In this document: positions 9,116 to 17,569 of the stretch, in pieces
How the letters are laid out: the number at the start of each line of letters is the position of its first letter
How positions within the stretch are numbered: the first letter of the stretch is position 1
NCBI GenBank assembly: GCA_002450165.1
Contig: DJYQ01000004.1
Coordinates: forward strand, 1-34,858
DNA: 34,858 nt
Source of the DNA: Prevotellaceae bacterium UBA6974
Lineage (GTDB): Bacteria > Bacteroidota > Bacteroidia > Bacteroidales > Bacteroidaceae
Direction: 5' to 3'
Notes under the pieces: model-generated
The model's database searches: none
Told to the model about the DNA's origin: nothing
What the model saw: only the letters and a program-made list of their open reading frames with translations
Made by a program: the position numbers and the translations under genes

Positions 9116-10378
9116 CTAAAGGTTGAATGCCTGCTTGATTTGATCTACGTAGTCGAGTTTCTCCCATGTAAAGAGCTCGACCTGTACGGTTTTGTTTCCG
9201 TTGTTGTATTTTGATTCGAAAGTCTTGGTGACGACACGTGGTTCGCGTCCCATGTGACCGTATGCAGCAGTTTCCTCGTAAATGGGATTGCGTAGTTTCA
9301 GGCGCTGCTCGATGGCGTATGGTCGCAGGTCGAAAATCTGGGAAATCTTCTGCGCTATCTCGCCATCACTCATATCCACATGCTTGCGGCCGTACGTCTG
9401 GACATAAATACTGACTGGCTCGGCAACGCCGATAGCGTACGACAGTTGTACGAGCATTTCGTCTGCCACGCCTGCAGCGACCATATTCTTGGCTATATGA
9501 CGTGCTGCATAAGCTGCGCTGCGGTCAACCTTGGATGGGTCCTTGCCTGAGAATGCTCCGCCACCATGTGCTCCCTTGCCGCCGTATGTGTCAACTATTA
9601 TCTTTCGTCCGGTAAGTCCCGTGTCTCCATGTGGACCGCCAATAACGAACTTGCCTGTGGGATTGACGTGGTAAGTAATGTCGTCATTGAACAGGGCAAG
9701 TATCTGGGGATTGTGGATTGTTGCTTTGACACGTGGGACAAGGATATTGACTACATCCTGACGTATCTGTTGCTGCATGGCTTCGTCCGAGGCAAACTCG
9801 TCATGTTGCGTACTGACAACAATTGTATCAATTCGTACTGGTACGTTGTTCTCGTCGTACTGGATTGTAACCTGACTCTTGGAATCCGGGCGCAAATACC
9901 TCATCACCTTGCCTTCACGACGTATGGCAGCAAGTTCCTGAAGGAGACGATGGCTGAGATCCAATGACAGGGGCATGTAGTTCTCGGTTTCGTTTGTGGC
10001 ATATCCGAACATCATACCCTGATCGCCGGCTCCCTGGTTTTCGCGGTCTTCGCGCTCAACACCGCGGTTAATATCGCTGCTTTGCTCGTGTATTGCGCTA
10101 AAGACGCCACACGAGTTGCCATCGAACATATACTCGCTCTTGGTATAACCTATGCGGTTGATGACCTCGCGGGCAATGCGCTGGAGATCAACGTAAGCTG
10201 TGGTCTTGATTTCACCGGCAAGGACAACTTGACCTGTGGTTACGAGGGTTTCGCATGCCACCTTGGCCTGTGGGTCAAAGGCGAGGATTTTGTCAAGTAC
10301 TGCGTCGCTGATCTGGTCAGCAACCTTGTCGGGGTGTCCTTCGGACACGGATTCGGATGTAAAAAGGTAACCTTTCAT
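9116..10378 (-). CDS. metK: S-adenosylmethionine synthetase
   Basis: MetK joins methionine and ATP to make SAM. The 420-residue sequence has all family landmarks: TSESVSEGHPDKVADQISDA (catalytic His and Mg/ATP site), the GAGDQGMMFGYAT loop, the methionine-binding region near PTGKFVIGGPHGDTGLTGRK, and GGGAFSGKDPSKVDRSAAY. Length is slightly above that of E. coli MetK (384), as is usual in Bacteroidota. The 65-nt gap to folK is too short for a SAM-riboswitch expression platform and I see no SAM-box fold. SAM from this enzyme feeds QueA and MiaB, encoded in the same run. Confidence 0.98.
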   Translation of the reverse strand: MKGYLFTSESVSEGHPDKVADQISDAVLDKILAFDPQAKVACETLVTTGQVVLAGEIKTTAYVDLQRIAREVINRIGYTKSEYMFDGNSCGVFSAIHEQSSDINRGVEREDRENQGAGDQGMMFGYATNETENYMPLSLDLSHRLLQELAAIRREGKVMRYLRPDSKSQVTIQYDENNVPVRIDTIVVSTQHDEFASDEAMQQQIRQDVVNILVPRVKATIHNPQILALFNDDITYHVNPTGKFVIGGPHGDTGLTGRKIIVDTYGGKGAHGGGAFSGKDPSKVDRSAAYAARHIAKNMVAAGVADEMLVQLSYAIGVAEPVSIYVQTYGRKHVDMSDGEIAQKISQIFDLRPYAIEQRLKLRNPIYEETAAYGHMGREPRVVTKTFESKYNNGNKTVQVELFTWEKLDYVDQIKQAFNL

Positions 10379-10443
10379 AATTTTAGCATTTTTTTCTGTG
10401 GTTGCAAGCAGACAAATCTGTCCACGTTGTTATTATGTTGTAT

Positions 10444-10872
10444 TCAGTTATCAAGTATTTCCTGCAATGGAATCGTGACAAAATTCCTTTCGTGCATACG
10501 GGGATGCGGAAGGGTGAGTTCGGGTGTACTTATCTCCAGTTGATCGTACATGAGCATGTCTATATCGATTATCCTGTCGTGATAAACAGGTTTGCCGTCC
10601 TGACCAATGGTGCTCTTTTCGGTCCGTCCCATTTCATTTTCTATACGTTGCAGTTCCTCCAGAACACGCATCGGTGACATCATGGTGTGTACCAGGCATA
10701 CGGTATTGATGTATGCATTCTTGCTCTTATATCCCCAGGACTCCGTCTCGATAAGGTTGGCAACACGATAGACTGAGCCTATCCTGTCGTCTATAAGGGC
10801 GAGGGCATTGCGGATGTTGGCTGCACGATCTCCCAGATTGCTTCCGAGGGATAAATACAGATTATGAGTCAT
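10444..10872 (-). CDS. folK: 6-hydroxymethyl-7,8-dihydropterin pyrophosphokinase
   Basis: FolK transfers pyrophosphate from ATP to 6-hydroxymethyl-7,8-dihydropterin in folate synthesis. The 142-residue protein starts with LYLSLGSNLGDRAANIRNAL, the pterin-binding N-terminus. It then has the loop FLEELQRIENEMGR-like segment (here VLEELQRIENEMGRTEKST). The Mg/ATP site is DRIIDIDMLMYD and the closing motif is LPHPRMHERNFVTIPLQEI. Single-domain length is normal. It sits 21 nt after queA and 65 nt before metK in the same direction; FolP and FolB are not in the window. Confidence 0.97.
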   Translation of the reverse strand: MTHNLYLSLGSNLGDRAANIRNALALIDDRIGSVYRVANLIETESWGYKSKNAYINTVCLVHTMMSPMRVLEELQRIENEMGRTEKSTIGQDGKPVYHDRIIDIDMLMYDQLEISTPELTLPHPRMHERNFVTIPLQEILDN

Positions 10873-10893
10873 AGTATTACGGTCCAGCAGAGA

Positions 10894-12006
10894 TTAGTCA
10901 TTGATGATGAGCATGGCATCACCGTATGTTCCGAAACGATAGCGTCTCTTGGGGTCTTTTTCGTTAAATCGCATTGCCTCCTTGTAGGCTTTCATAACAA
11001 GTTCATATCCACCGTATGCGGATGTAAGCATGAGCTGGGTGCTGACGGGTGGATAGAAATTGGCTACCATTGCATCTGCCAGGTGGAAATCGTATGGTGG
11101 AAAGATAAATCGGTTGGTCCATCCGTCAAATGGTTTCAGGTGCCCGTCGGTGCTGACTGCTGTCTCCAGGACTCGCTGCACCGTTGTTCCGACTGCGACG
11201 ATCTTGTGTCCGTTGTCACGGGCATTGTTTACCAGATCGCAGGCGGTCTCGTTTACATGCATTTCCTCGCTGTCCATCTTGTGTTTGGTAAGGTCTTCGA
11301 CATCTATGCTACGGAAACACCCTAATCCGCAGTGCAGGGTGACGAATGCCTGCTCTATACCTCGTATCTCCATCATCTTAAGTAGCTGCGGAGAGAAATG
11401 AAGGCCTGCCGTAGGTGCTGTCACGGCACCTTCGTTACGGGCAAAGACGGTTTGGAAGTCCTCCAAATCCTCGGGCTCTGACGGACGATTGATGATTTCG
11501 CGTGGTAGCGGCGCTTCGCCAAGGGCATACAATGCGTGCTTGAATTCATCGTGCGGACCGTCGTACAGGAAGCGGAGTGTGCGACCGCGACTGGTTGTGT
11601 TGTCTATGACTTCGGCTACCATGCTGTCGTCCTCGCCAAAATATAGTTTGTTACCTATACGGATCTTGCGTGCAGGGTCCACAAGCACATCCCAAAGACG
11701 CATGTCCGGGTTAAGCTCGCGAAGTAGGAACACCTCGATTTTGGCACCGGTCTTCTCTTTGTTTCCATACAGGCGGGCAGGGAATACCTTGGTATCATTG
11801 AACACAAAGACATCCTTTTCATCGAAGAAATTAAGTATATCGCGGAATGATTCGCGATGCTCAATAATTCCTTTCTTGGCGTGGACAACCATCAATCGGC
11901 AATCATCGCGAGTGAAATATGGACGCTCCTCGCCTTCTTCAAAGTAACGGGGATATTGTGCTATTCTGTCTTCGGGCAGACGGTACTTGAATTGTGATAG
12001 TTTCAT
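10894..12006 (-). CDS. queA: tRNA preQ1(34) S-adenosylmethionine ribosyltransferase-isomerase
   Basis: QueA moves the ribosyl part of SAM onto preQ1 at tRNA position 34, giving epoxyqueuosine. Family landmarks are the start MKLSQFKYRLPEDRIAQYP, then DVFVFNDTKVFPARLYG, and the HFSPQLL / LHCGLGCF / HVNETACDLVNNAR region in the C-terminal half. TNRFIFPPYDFHLADAMVANFY comes near the end as two shorter motifs, TNRFIFPPYDF and DAMVANFY. I start it at the ATG at 12006, whose ATGA overlaps the truB stop by 4 nt (370 aa). The frame is open 16 codons further upstream inside truB, but that extension is not family-like. The 4-nt overlap implies coupled translation with truB, another tRNA-modifying enzyme. 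Confidence 0.97.
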   Translation of the reverse strand: MKLSQFKYRLPEDRIAQYPRYFEEGEERPYFTRDDCRLMVVHAKKGIIEHRESFRDILNFFDEKDVFVFNDTKVFPARLYGNKEKTGAKIEVFLLRELNPDMRLWDVLVDPARKIRIGNKLYFGEDDSMVAEVIDNTTSRGRTLRFLYDGPHDEFKHALYALGEAPLPREIINRPSEPEDLEDFQTVFARNEGAVTAPTAGLHFSPQLLKMMEIRGIEQAFVTLHCGLGCFRSIDVEDLTKHKMDSEEMHVNETACDLVNNARDNGHKIVAVGTTVQRVLETAVSTDGHLKPFDGWTNRFIFPPYDFHLADAMVANFYPPVSTQLMLTSAYGGYELVMKAYKEAMRFNEKDPKRRYRFGTYGDAMLIIND

Positions 12007-12725
12007 ATTTTTGCTGTTTCTGTATTTTCTGTTTGTGGATGGGCGGCAAGCCATGCTGGAAAATCATCGATTTCGATGCAGTCATCGAGGGTATGTTCCC
12101 CTACCCGGGTACGGCATAACTTAATGAGGTGTGCTCCGGATGACAGCGCCTGACCAATATCACGTGCCAGGGCTCTGATGTATGTACCCTTGCTGCATGT
12201 TACACGGATATCCAAAGTCATTGCATCGGGGTCAAATTTGATAACTTCCAGTTTTTCAATGACCAGAACTTTGGGTCTGAGTTCGACATCCTGTCCCTTG
12301 CGTGCCAGATTGTATGCCCTGTGTCCGTTCACCTTGCATGCTGAGTATGCTGGCGGAATCTGTTCGATGCGACCGACAAACCGCTTGAGTGCAGTGTCGA
12401 TCAGTTCACGCGTTATATGTTGTGTCGGATATGTTGCGTCCACTGGTGTTTCCAGGTCAAAGCTGGGTGTCGTTGAACCGAGTTGGAGAGTGGCTTCGTA
12501 TTCCTTGGTTCCTGCCTGGAGAATATCAATCTGCTTTGTCGTTTTTCCTGTGCATATAATCAGTACTCCGGTAGCAAGCGGATCGAGGGTCCCGGCATGT
12601 CCGACCTTCAGTTTTTTTTGCCCGATATGCTGGCACAGGAGATAGCGCACCTTATTCACAAGAGCAAACGATGTCCATGTGAGGGGTTTATTGAATACCA
12701 GTATTTCTCCAGCCTTGTAGTCCAT
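12003..12725 (-). CDS. truB: tRNA pseudouridine(55) synthase
   Basis: TruB makes pseudouridine 55 in the T-loop of tRNAs. The 240-residue protein shows the N-terminal FNKPLTWTSFALVNKVR and the catalytic motif HAGTLDPLATGVLIICTG with the active-site aspartate at about residue 47. PPAYSACKVNGHRAYNLAR and CSKGTYIRALARDIGQAL follow. It lacks a long PUA domain at the C-terminus, as is common in Bacteroidota. It starts 4 nt after uppP and overlaps queA by 4 nt. Identification is secure. Confidence 0.98.
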   Translation of the reverse strand: MDYKAGEILVFNKPLTWTSFALVNKVRYLLCQHIGQKKLKVGHAGTLDPLATGVLIICTGKTTKQIDILQAGTKEYEATLQLGSTTPSFDLETPVDATYPTQHITRELIDTALKRFVGRIEQIPPAYSACKVNGHRAYNLARKGQDVELRPKVLVIEKLEVIKFDPDAMTLDIRVTCSKGTYIRALARDIGQALSSGAHLIKLCRTRVGEHTLDDCIEIDDFPAWLAAHPQTENTETAKI

Positions 12726-12729
12726 CTTA

Positions 12730-13542
12730 TTAGATAATACTGCTTGCTAAGATAATGCAGCCGACGATGGCGCAATATATTCCGAAATAGACGAGCTTGC
12801 CTTTCTTGACGATGGAAATCATCCACTTACATGCCAGACAACCGCTGACGAAAGCTGCAACGAAGCCGATGGTCAGACTTGTCATAGAAATGCTACCGGC
12901 TGCTGCCTCGGTACCATGTTTCATCGCTTTCAGCACGTCCAGAAGTGCCTCGCCCAGGATGGGTGGAATTACCATAAGGAACGAGAACTGGGCGACTTTC
13001 TCCTTCTTGTCGCCAAGCAATAGGCCTGTTGCAATGGTTGTACCGCTACGGCTCAATCCCGGCATTACAGCTACTGCTTGGGCAAGTCCAATGATGAAGG
13101 CGTCAAGGATTCCGATATTCTCCTTCTGACGTGGACGTGCATAGTAGCTCATTGTCAGCAGTGCTGAGGTGATTATCAGACAGAATCCTACAATAACCAG
13201 ACCGCTACCGAATATTTGCTCGACAGTATCCTTGAAGAACACGCCTACAATGCCTACTGGTATCATGCTAACGAGAATGGCCAGACAGTATTTGCGCTCA
13301 TCGCTGAATAATGGTGTCTTGGTGTCAGCAAGTCCTTTTAACAACCACCAGATTTCCTTCCACAATATTACTATGGTACTGAGCACAGTAGCAACGTGTA
13401 CGGCGACAGTGAATGCCAGGTTTTCCTCTCCGTCCAACCCGAAAAGGTTGCCTGCAATTGCCAAGTGGCCGCTGCTGCTTACTGGCAGATACTCGGTAAG
13501 GCCCTGTATCAGGCCCATGAGCAAAGCTTGTATTTCGTCCAT
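12730..13542 (-). CDS. uppP: Undecaprenyl-diphosphate phosphatase
   Basis: UppP (BacA) removes a phosphate from undecaprenyl pyrophosphate so the lipid carrier can be reused for peptidoglycan and other glycans. The 270-residue membrane protein carries both family motifs. One is the glutamate-rich QGLTEYLPVSSSGHL near residues 14-28. The other is the MPGLSRSGTTIATGLLLG segment near residue 160. About eight hydrophobic helices cover the length. It lies 20 nt after the DUF3098 gene and 4 nt before truB. Confidence 0.98.
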   Translation of the reverse strand: MDEIQALLMGLIQGLTEYLPVSSSGHLAIAGNLFGLDGEENLAFTVAVHVATVLSTIVILWKEIWWLLKGLADTKTPLFSDERKYCLAILVSMIPVGIVGVFFKDTVEQIFGSGLVIVGFCLIITSALLTMSYYARPRQKENIGILDAFIIGLAQAVAVMPGLSRSGTTIATGLLLGDKKEKVAQFSFLMVIPPILGEALLDVLKAMKHGTEAAAGSISMTSLTIGFVAAFVSGCLACKWMISIVKKGKLVYFGIYCAIVGCIILASSII

Positions 13543-13562
13543 AGGAAAAAGTTTGTTTAATA

Positions 13563-13787
13563 TTAAGAATTGGATTTAGGCTTATGCATGATGCCGAACA
13601 TCATGAATATGAATCCTACAAAGCATACCAGCGGTGATGTGCGGATTCTCGTATCGCTGAAAATATCGGGATTAAACGATTCTTCGGTACTGCCACTGCC
13701 GCTCATAAGGATGAAACCGATGATAATGATTAACATTCCGATGGTCAGAAGGATGTAATTTGTCTTGTCAAATGCAAATTTTTCCAT
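13563..13787 (-). CDS. DUF3098 small membrane protein
   Basis: This 74-residue protein has two hydrophobic helices, about residues 11-28 (LLTIGMLIIIIGFILMSG) and 52-67 (PLVCFVGFIFMMFGIM). A short polar loop between them contains FNPDIFSDTRIRTSPL. This is the DUF3098 pattern, a small family found between ftsX and uppP in Bacteroidota. Its function is not known; the constant position suggests a link with cell division or envelope synthesis. It begins 30 nt after ftsX ends. Confidence 0.92.
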   Translation of the reverse strand: MEKFAFDKTNYILLTIGMLIIIIGFILMSGSGSTEESFNPDIFSDTRIRTSPLVCFVGFIFMMFGIMHKPKSNS

Positions 13788-13817
13788 ATCTGGTCTTATT
13801 ATTTGTAATTTGCTGAT

Positions 13818-14678
13818 TTATTTGTACAGATCGTGCTCGCGCATTCTGAGGAAATGTGTTACATTGGCAAATGTGCATAGCAGCGTTATTATTATGCTGA
13901 AACCCAAAACAACAGCACCTGTCAACAATACATTCTCGTCCGTGATATATTGCAGTATGCCTGGCACGTTGGCTTTAAGCCAATACAGGATTCCGTATAA
14001 TATTGCGTCGGCTATTGCCGCAGCTATAAAGGCAATCATCATACCCCTGAGCATGAATGGACGACGGATGAAATTCCAGCGGGCTCCCACCAGCTTCATG
14101 GTATTAATGACAAAGCGGCGGCTATATACGCTCATTCTGATAGTATTGTTAATCAAACTGAGGCTTATAATGGACAATAATGCGGTAATGACAAGCAGGA
14201 CGATTGTTATCCTGTGTAAATTGTCATTAAGGCTGTCCACAAGGTCCTTTTGGTAGATTACATCCGTTACACCACGCTCGTGACGCAACTTGTTTGCAAT
14301 CCATTTGAGACTATCGGCGTTGGCATATTCCGAATTCATCTGCAGTTCCATAGAAATACAAAAGGGATTGCTGCCCAGGAATTCGCTTGGGTCGATGCCC
14401 ATGGATTCGACCTGTTCTTTTAGAGCCTGTTCGCTGCTGATGAATGTAAGATGATGGACATATCTTTGCTTCATGAGCTTTTTCTCCAACACATGTGCTT
14501 CGGCAGGCCTGATGCCGTCGGCAAGAACTACAGTTACGGTCAAGTCCTCGCGAACGCTGTCACGAATTTCCTTGGCTGTGAGTACAAACAACGTAAGGAT
14601 ACCCAAAAGAACGAGTACCATCGTGGCACTAATTGTACTTGTTACTGCCTGCCATCGCAGTATTGTCTTGTGTTTCAT
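13818..14678 (-). CDS. ftsX: Cell division protein FtsX (permease-like)
   Basis: FtsX pairs with the ATPase FtsE to control peptidoglycan hydrolases at the division site. The 286-residue protein has one N-terminal helix (residues about 13-35) and a periplasmic domain (about 36-170; DLTVTVVLADGI, QRYVHHLTFISSEQALKEQV). A C-terminal three-helix FtsX permease unit follows (ITIVLLVITALLSIISLSLI, RGMMIAFIAAAIADAILYG, GAVVLGFSIIITLLCTF). The start overlaps the end of miaB by 4 nt. ftsE is not next to it; in Bacteroidota the two genes are commonly apart. Confidence 0.96.
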   Translation of the reverse strand: MKHKTILRWQAVTSTISATMVLVLLGILTLFVLTAKEIRDSVREDLTVTVVLADGIRPAEAHVLEKKLMKQRYVHHLTFISSEQALKEQVESMGIDPSEFLGSNPFCISMELQMNSEYANADSLKWIANKLRHERGVTDVIYQKDLVDSLNDNLHRITIVLLVITALLSIISLSLINNTIRMSVYSRRFVINTMKLVGARWNFIRRPFMLRGMMIAFIAAAIADAILYGILYWLKANVPGILQYITDENVLLTGAVVLGFSIIITLLCTFANVTHFLRMREHDLYK

Positions 14679-16006
14679 ATTGCTATTCCTTTAAGGGTGG
14701 CGCTAGAACCTTCGGTAATTTTTACCTTGATGTAATCTCCGACATGATGATTTCCACGATCTACAATCACAACCTTGTTTTGCTCTGTCCTGCCGTACAA
14801 TTGCTCACGACTGCGCTTACTGACGCCCTCGATAAGAATCTCGTATTCCTTACCTATGCATCGTTGGTTGCTCTCGCGTGACAATTCATTCTGCAGTGCA
14901 ATAAGTTCGTTCAAACGACGGACTTTTGTCTCTTCGGGAATGTTATCAGGAAAATGTTTGCTGGCGTATGTACCGGGGCGTTCGCTGTATTTGAACATGA
15001 AAGCGGAGTCGAAACCCACCTCTTTCATCAGCGACAAGCTCATCTGATGATCCTCTTCTGTTTCACTGCAATATCCTGCAAATATGTCGGTAGAAATGGC
15101 GCAATCCGGAATAATCGCGCGTATTGCCGCAATTCGGTCTAAATACCATTCGCGTGTATATTTGCGATTCATAAGCTTCAGGATATTGTTACTTCCGCTC
15201 TGTACCGGAAGATGAATGTGCTTGCATACGTTTGGTTCTTGGGCAATAACTCGCAGTGTTTCATCACTCATGTCCTTGGGATGTGATGTGGTGAAACGTA
15301 CACGCATCCCTGGAACCTCCTTTGCCACCATCCTGAGCAGAGTTGGAAAATCCACTGTATTCCCACTGTCAGCGTCTGTCCATCTGTAACTGTTGACATT
15401 TTGACCGAGTAGCGTAACCTCCTTGTAATTGCGGTTGGACAAATCCCTGCATTCCCTGAGAATGCTTTCAACGTCACGGCTGCGTTCACGGCCGCGAGTG
15501 TATGGGACAATACAATAATGGCAGAAATTGTTACAGCCGCGGGTTATGCTTACAAACCCGCCTATATGTCCTGTATGCAGGCGTTGTGGGACAACATCGC
15601 TATAAGTCTCGGTAAGGGAGAGTTCGACGTTGATTGCCTTGTGTCCACATTCGACCTGGGCAAACAGATCCGGCAGGGACATGTATCCATCAGGGCCGAC
15701 AACAAGATCGACTCCGTACTTGTCAATAAGTTCCTCCCTGACACGTTCGGCCATACAGCCTATTACGCCGATGATGAGACGCCTCCCCTCACCGCGCTTA
15801 CGTTGTATGCTGTGTAGGAATTCCAGGCGCGATAGTATCTTCTGCTCTGCATTGTCGCGTACAGAACAGGTATTAAGCAATACTGCGTCTGCCTGATTTA
15901 TGGTCTCGCATACGTCATAACCAGCCATAACCATCACCGAGGCAACGACCTCGCTGTCAGCCACATTCATCTGGCAACCGTATGTCTCAATCAATAACTT
16001 TTTCAC
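14675..16006 (-). CDS. miaB: tRNA-2-methylthio-N6-dimethylallyladenosine synthase MiaB
   Basis: MiaB is a radical-SAM enzyme that adds a methylthio group to i6A37 of tRNAs. In 443 residues it shows an N-terminal UPF0004 domain with three cluster-binding cysteines (YGCQMNVADSE, LNTCSVRDNAEQ, IGCMAERV). The radical-SAM CxxxCxxC motif is RGCNNFCHYCIVPYTRGRE. A C-terminal TRAM-like RNA-binding domain starts at about residue 380 (YEILIEGVSKRSREQLYGR). The methylthiotransferase could in principle be a RimO or MtaB relative, but the start MKKLLIETYGCQMN and the length favour MiaB. It heads the housekeeping run and lies 76 nt downstream of tRNA-Gln, behind a large hairpin. Confidence 0.96.
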   Translation of the reverse strand: MKKLLIETYGCQMNVADSEVVASVMVMAGYDVCETINQADAVLLNTCSVRDNAEQKILSRLEFLHSIQRKRGEGRRLIIGVIGCMAERVREELIDKYGVDLVVGPDGYMSLPDLFAQVECGHKAINVELSLTETYSDVVPQRLHTGHIGGFVSITRGCNNFCHYCIVPYTRGRERSRDVESILRECRDLSNRNYKEVTLLGQNVNSYRWTDADSGNTVDFPTLLRMVAKEVPGMRVRFTTSHPKDMSDETLRVIAQEPNVCKHIHLPVQSGSNNILKLMNRKYTREWYLDRIAAIRAIIPDCAISTDIFAGYCSETEEDHQMSLSLMKEVGFDSAFMFKYSERPGTYASKHFPDNIPEETKVRRLNELIALQNELSRESNQRCIGKEYEILIEGVSKRSREQLYGRTEQNKVVIVDRGNHHVGDYIKVKITEGSSATLKGIAI

Positions 16007-16034
16007 CTTTTGTTTTCGTCTGCTCCTTAATCAA

Positions 16035-16078
16035 CAAAGGGGATAACACTTCCTAATACAGAAGCGCTGTCCCCTTTG
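16035..16078 (-). terminator. Long hairpin between tRNA-Gln and miaB
   Basis: A stem of 18 positions joins 16035-16052 to 16061-16078 around an 8-nt loop. Its outer nine base pairs are perfect (CAAAGGGGA with TCCCCTTTG). Read on the minus strand, the two internal mismatches become G-U pairs, so 17 of 18 positions pair, better than on the plus strand. It starts 5 nt after the CCA end of tRNA-Gln and ends about 28 nt before miaB. There is no U-tract, so it may be a processing or partial-termination structure rather than a classic terminator. Confidence 0.6.
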
Positions 16079-16082
16079 CCAG

Positions 16083-16156
16083 TGGTTGGGCTACCCGGTT
16101 TCGAACCAGGACTAAGACGACCAAAATGTCTTGTGCTACCATTACACCATAGCCCA
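16083..16156 (-). tRNA. tRNA-Gln (anticodon TTG)
   Basis: The cloverleaf can be folded by hand. The acceptor TGGGCTA pairs with TAGCCCA, discriminator A, and CCA is encoded in the DNA. The D-arm contains AATGGTAG. The anticodon loop is TTTTGGT, giving TTG. The T-arm is CCTGG-TTCGAAA-CCGGG. The anticodon stem is AGACA/CGTCT, with an A-C mismatch at 31-39 next to the loop. The U1-A72 acceptor pair is typical of glutamine tRNA. It has its own promoter upstream. Confidence 0.95.
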
Positions 16157-16200
16157 ATCCTATGCAAATCATAGCTCGGCCGAACTTACATTTGCGAGTG

Positions 16201-16208
16201 CAAAGGTA
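16201..16208 (-). promoter_or_regulatory. Promoter -7 box for tRNA-Gln
   Basis: On the minus strand the sequence reads TACCTTTGCA, a perfect TAnnTTTG box as used by the Bacteroidota housekeeping sigma factor. It lies 45 nt upstream of the tRNA, between tyrS and tRNA-Gln. No good TTTG is found 19-21 nt further upstream, so the -33 element is weak. Confidence 0.65.
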
Positions 16209-16247
16209 CGAAAATATTTCTTATATCGCACCTTTTAGGGGATTTTT

Positions 16248-17549
16248 TTACTTAACAATCAGCAGGAAGTAGTTCTTCTTGCCCGACTGTGCCAACAGAT
16301 ATTTGCCATCTAGCAAGTCAGCCTCGGTAAGCATCTTGTCAAAAGCAGAAAGTTTCTCCTTGTTGATTGAAACGCCCCCACCCTGAGTGAGTTTGCGCAT
16401 CTCGCCCTTAGAGGCAAAGCACTGCGCATTCTCCACCAGCAAATCAACTGCCTTGATGCCTTCTCCACGGAAAAGCTCACGGCTGACCTCGAACTTCTTA
16501 ACTCCGGCAAATACATCCAGCAGTGTCTTCTCGTCCAACTTTAACAGGCTCTCCTTTGTTGACTTGCCGAACAGAATATTACTTGCCTCGACAGCAGCCT
16601 CGTAGTCTTCACGTCCGTGTACAAGTATGGTAACTTCCTCTGCCAGACGTTTCTGAAGAATACGGCGACCGGGATCCTGACGGTGCTCCTCGATCAGGCC
16701 GTCAATCGTTTCCTTGTCCAAGGATGTGAATATCTTAATGAAACGCTCGGCATCGGTATCAGCTACATTCAGCCAGAACTGATAGAATACATATGGTGTC
16801 GTGCGGTTGCGATCCAGCCAAATATTGCCACTCTCGGTCTTGCCGAATTTTCTCCCGTCAGATTTAGTAATCAATGGACAGGTCAGGGCAAAAGTCTCAT
16901 TCTCGCTGCCCAGTTTACGGCGTATCAACTCGGTACCTGTCGTAATGTTGCCCCACTGATCGCTGCCACCCATCTGTAATTTACAGCCTTTTGTCTGATA
17001 CAGGTACAGGAAATCATAGCCCTGGAGCAACTGATACGTAAATTCGGTAAATGACATTCCGTCCTGAAATTCTCCGTTCAAACGGCGCTTCACAGAATCC
17101 TTGGCCATCATATAGTTAACCGTGATGCACTTGCCGATATCACGTGCAAAATCCAGGAAAGTGAAATCCTTCATCCAGTCATAGTTATTGACCAACTCTG
17201 CCTTGTTTGGTGCATCGCTGTCAAAATCCAGGAAGCGTGCAAGCTGCTCCTTTATACATTTGACATTGTGACGCAATGTCTCCTCGTTAAGCAGATTACG
17301 TTCCTGGCTCTTACCTGAAGGGTCGCCTATCATACCGGTAGCTCCGCCAATCAGTGCCAGTGGCTTATGACCGCAGCGTTGAAAATGACGTAGCATCATT
17401 ACACCGCACAGATGACCAATATGGAGGCTGTCGGCAGTGGGATCAATCCCCACGTATGCCGTCTGCTGTCCGCTTTCCAGCATCTTGTCAGTACCGGGCA
17501 TCATCTGATGAATCATGCCTCGCCAAGTGAGTTCTTCTACAAAATTCAT
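16248..17549 (-). CDS. tyrS: Tyrosyl-tRNA synthetase
   Basis: TyrS charges tRNA-Tyr. The class I signatures are both visible: TADSLHIGHLCG (HIGH motif, about residue 40) and GRKFGKTESGN (KFGKT, the KMSKS-type loop, about residue 235). The tyrosine-binding segment QLLQGYDFLYLYQTKGCKLQ and GGSDQWGNI lie between them. A C-terminal S4-like RNA-binding domain covers about 365-433. I start at the ATG at 17549 (MNFVEELTWRGMIHQMMPG), which matches the family; an in-frame ATG six codons earlier remains possible. It follows korB by 20 nt and is probably cotranscribed with it. Confidence 0.97.
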   Translation of the reverse strand: MNFVEELTWRGMIHQMMPGTDKMLESGQQTAYVGIDPTADSLHIGHLCGVMMLRHFQRCGHKPLALIGGATGMIGDPSGKSQERNLLNEETLRHNVKCIKEQLARFLDFDSDAPNKAELVNNYDWMKDFTFLDFARDIGKCITVNYMMAKDSVKRRLNGEFQDGMSFTEFTYQLLQGYDFLYLYQTKGCKLQMGGSDQWGNITTGTELIRRKLGSENETFALTCPLITKSDGRKFGKTESGNIWLDRNRTTPYVFYQFWLNVADTDAERFIKIFTSLDKETIDGLIEEHRQDPGRRILQKRLAEEVTILVHGREDYEAAVEASNILFGKSTKESLLKLDEKTLLDVFAGVKKFEVSRELFRGEGIKAVDLLVENAQCFASKGEMRKLTQGGGVSINKEKLSAFDKMLTEADLLDGKYLLAQSGKKNYFLLIVK

Positions 17550-17569
17550 ATCTATTCTATATTTCACAA

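Noticed and set aside
10379..10443. SAM riboswitch before metK
   Set aside because: Only 65 nt are available and no SAM-box helices can be formed; metK is also internal to an operon.
13818..14678. Missing ftsE next to ftsX as a sign of an incomplete system
   Set aside because: In Bacteroidota ftsE is commonly encoded elsewhere, so its absence here is expected.
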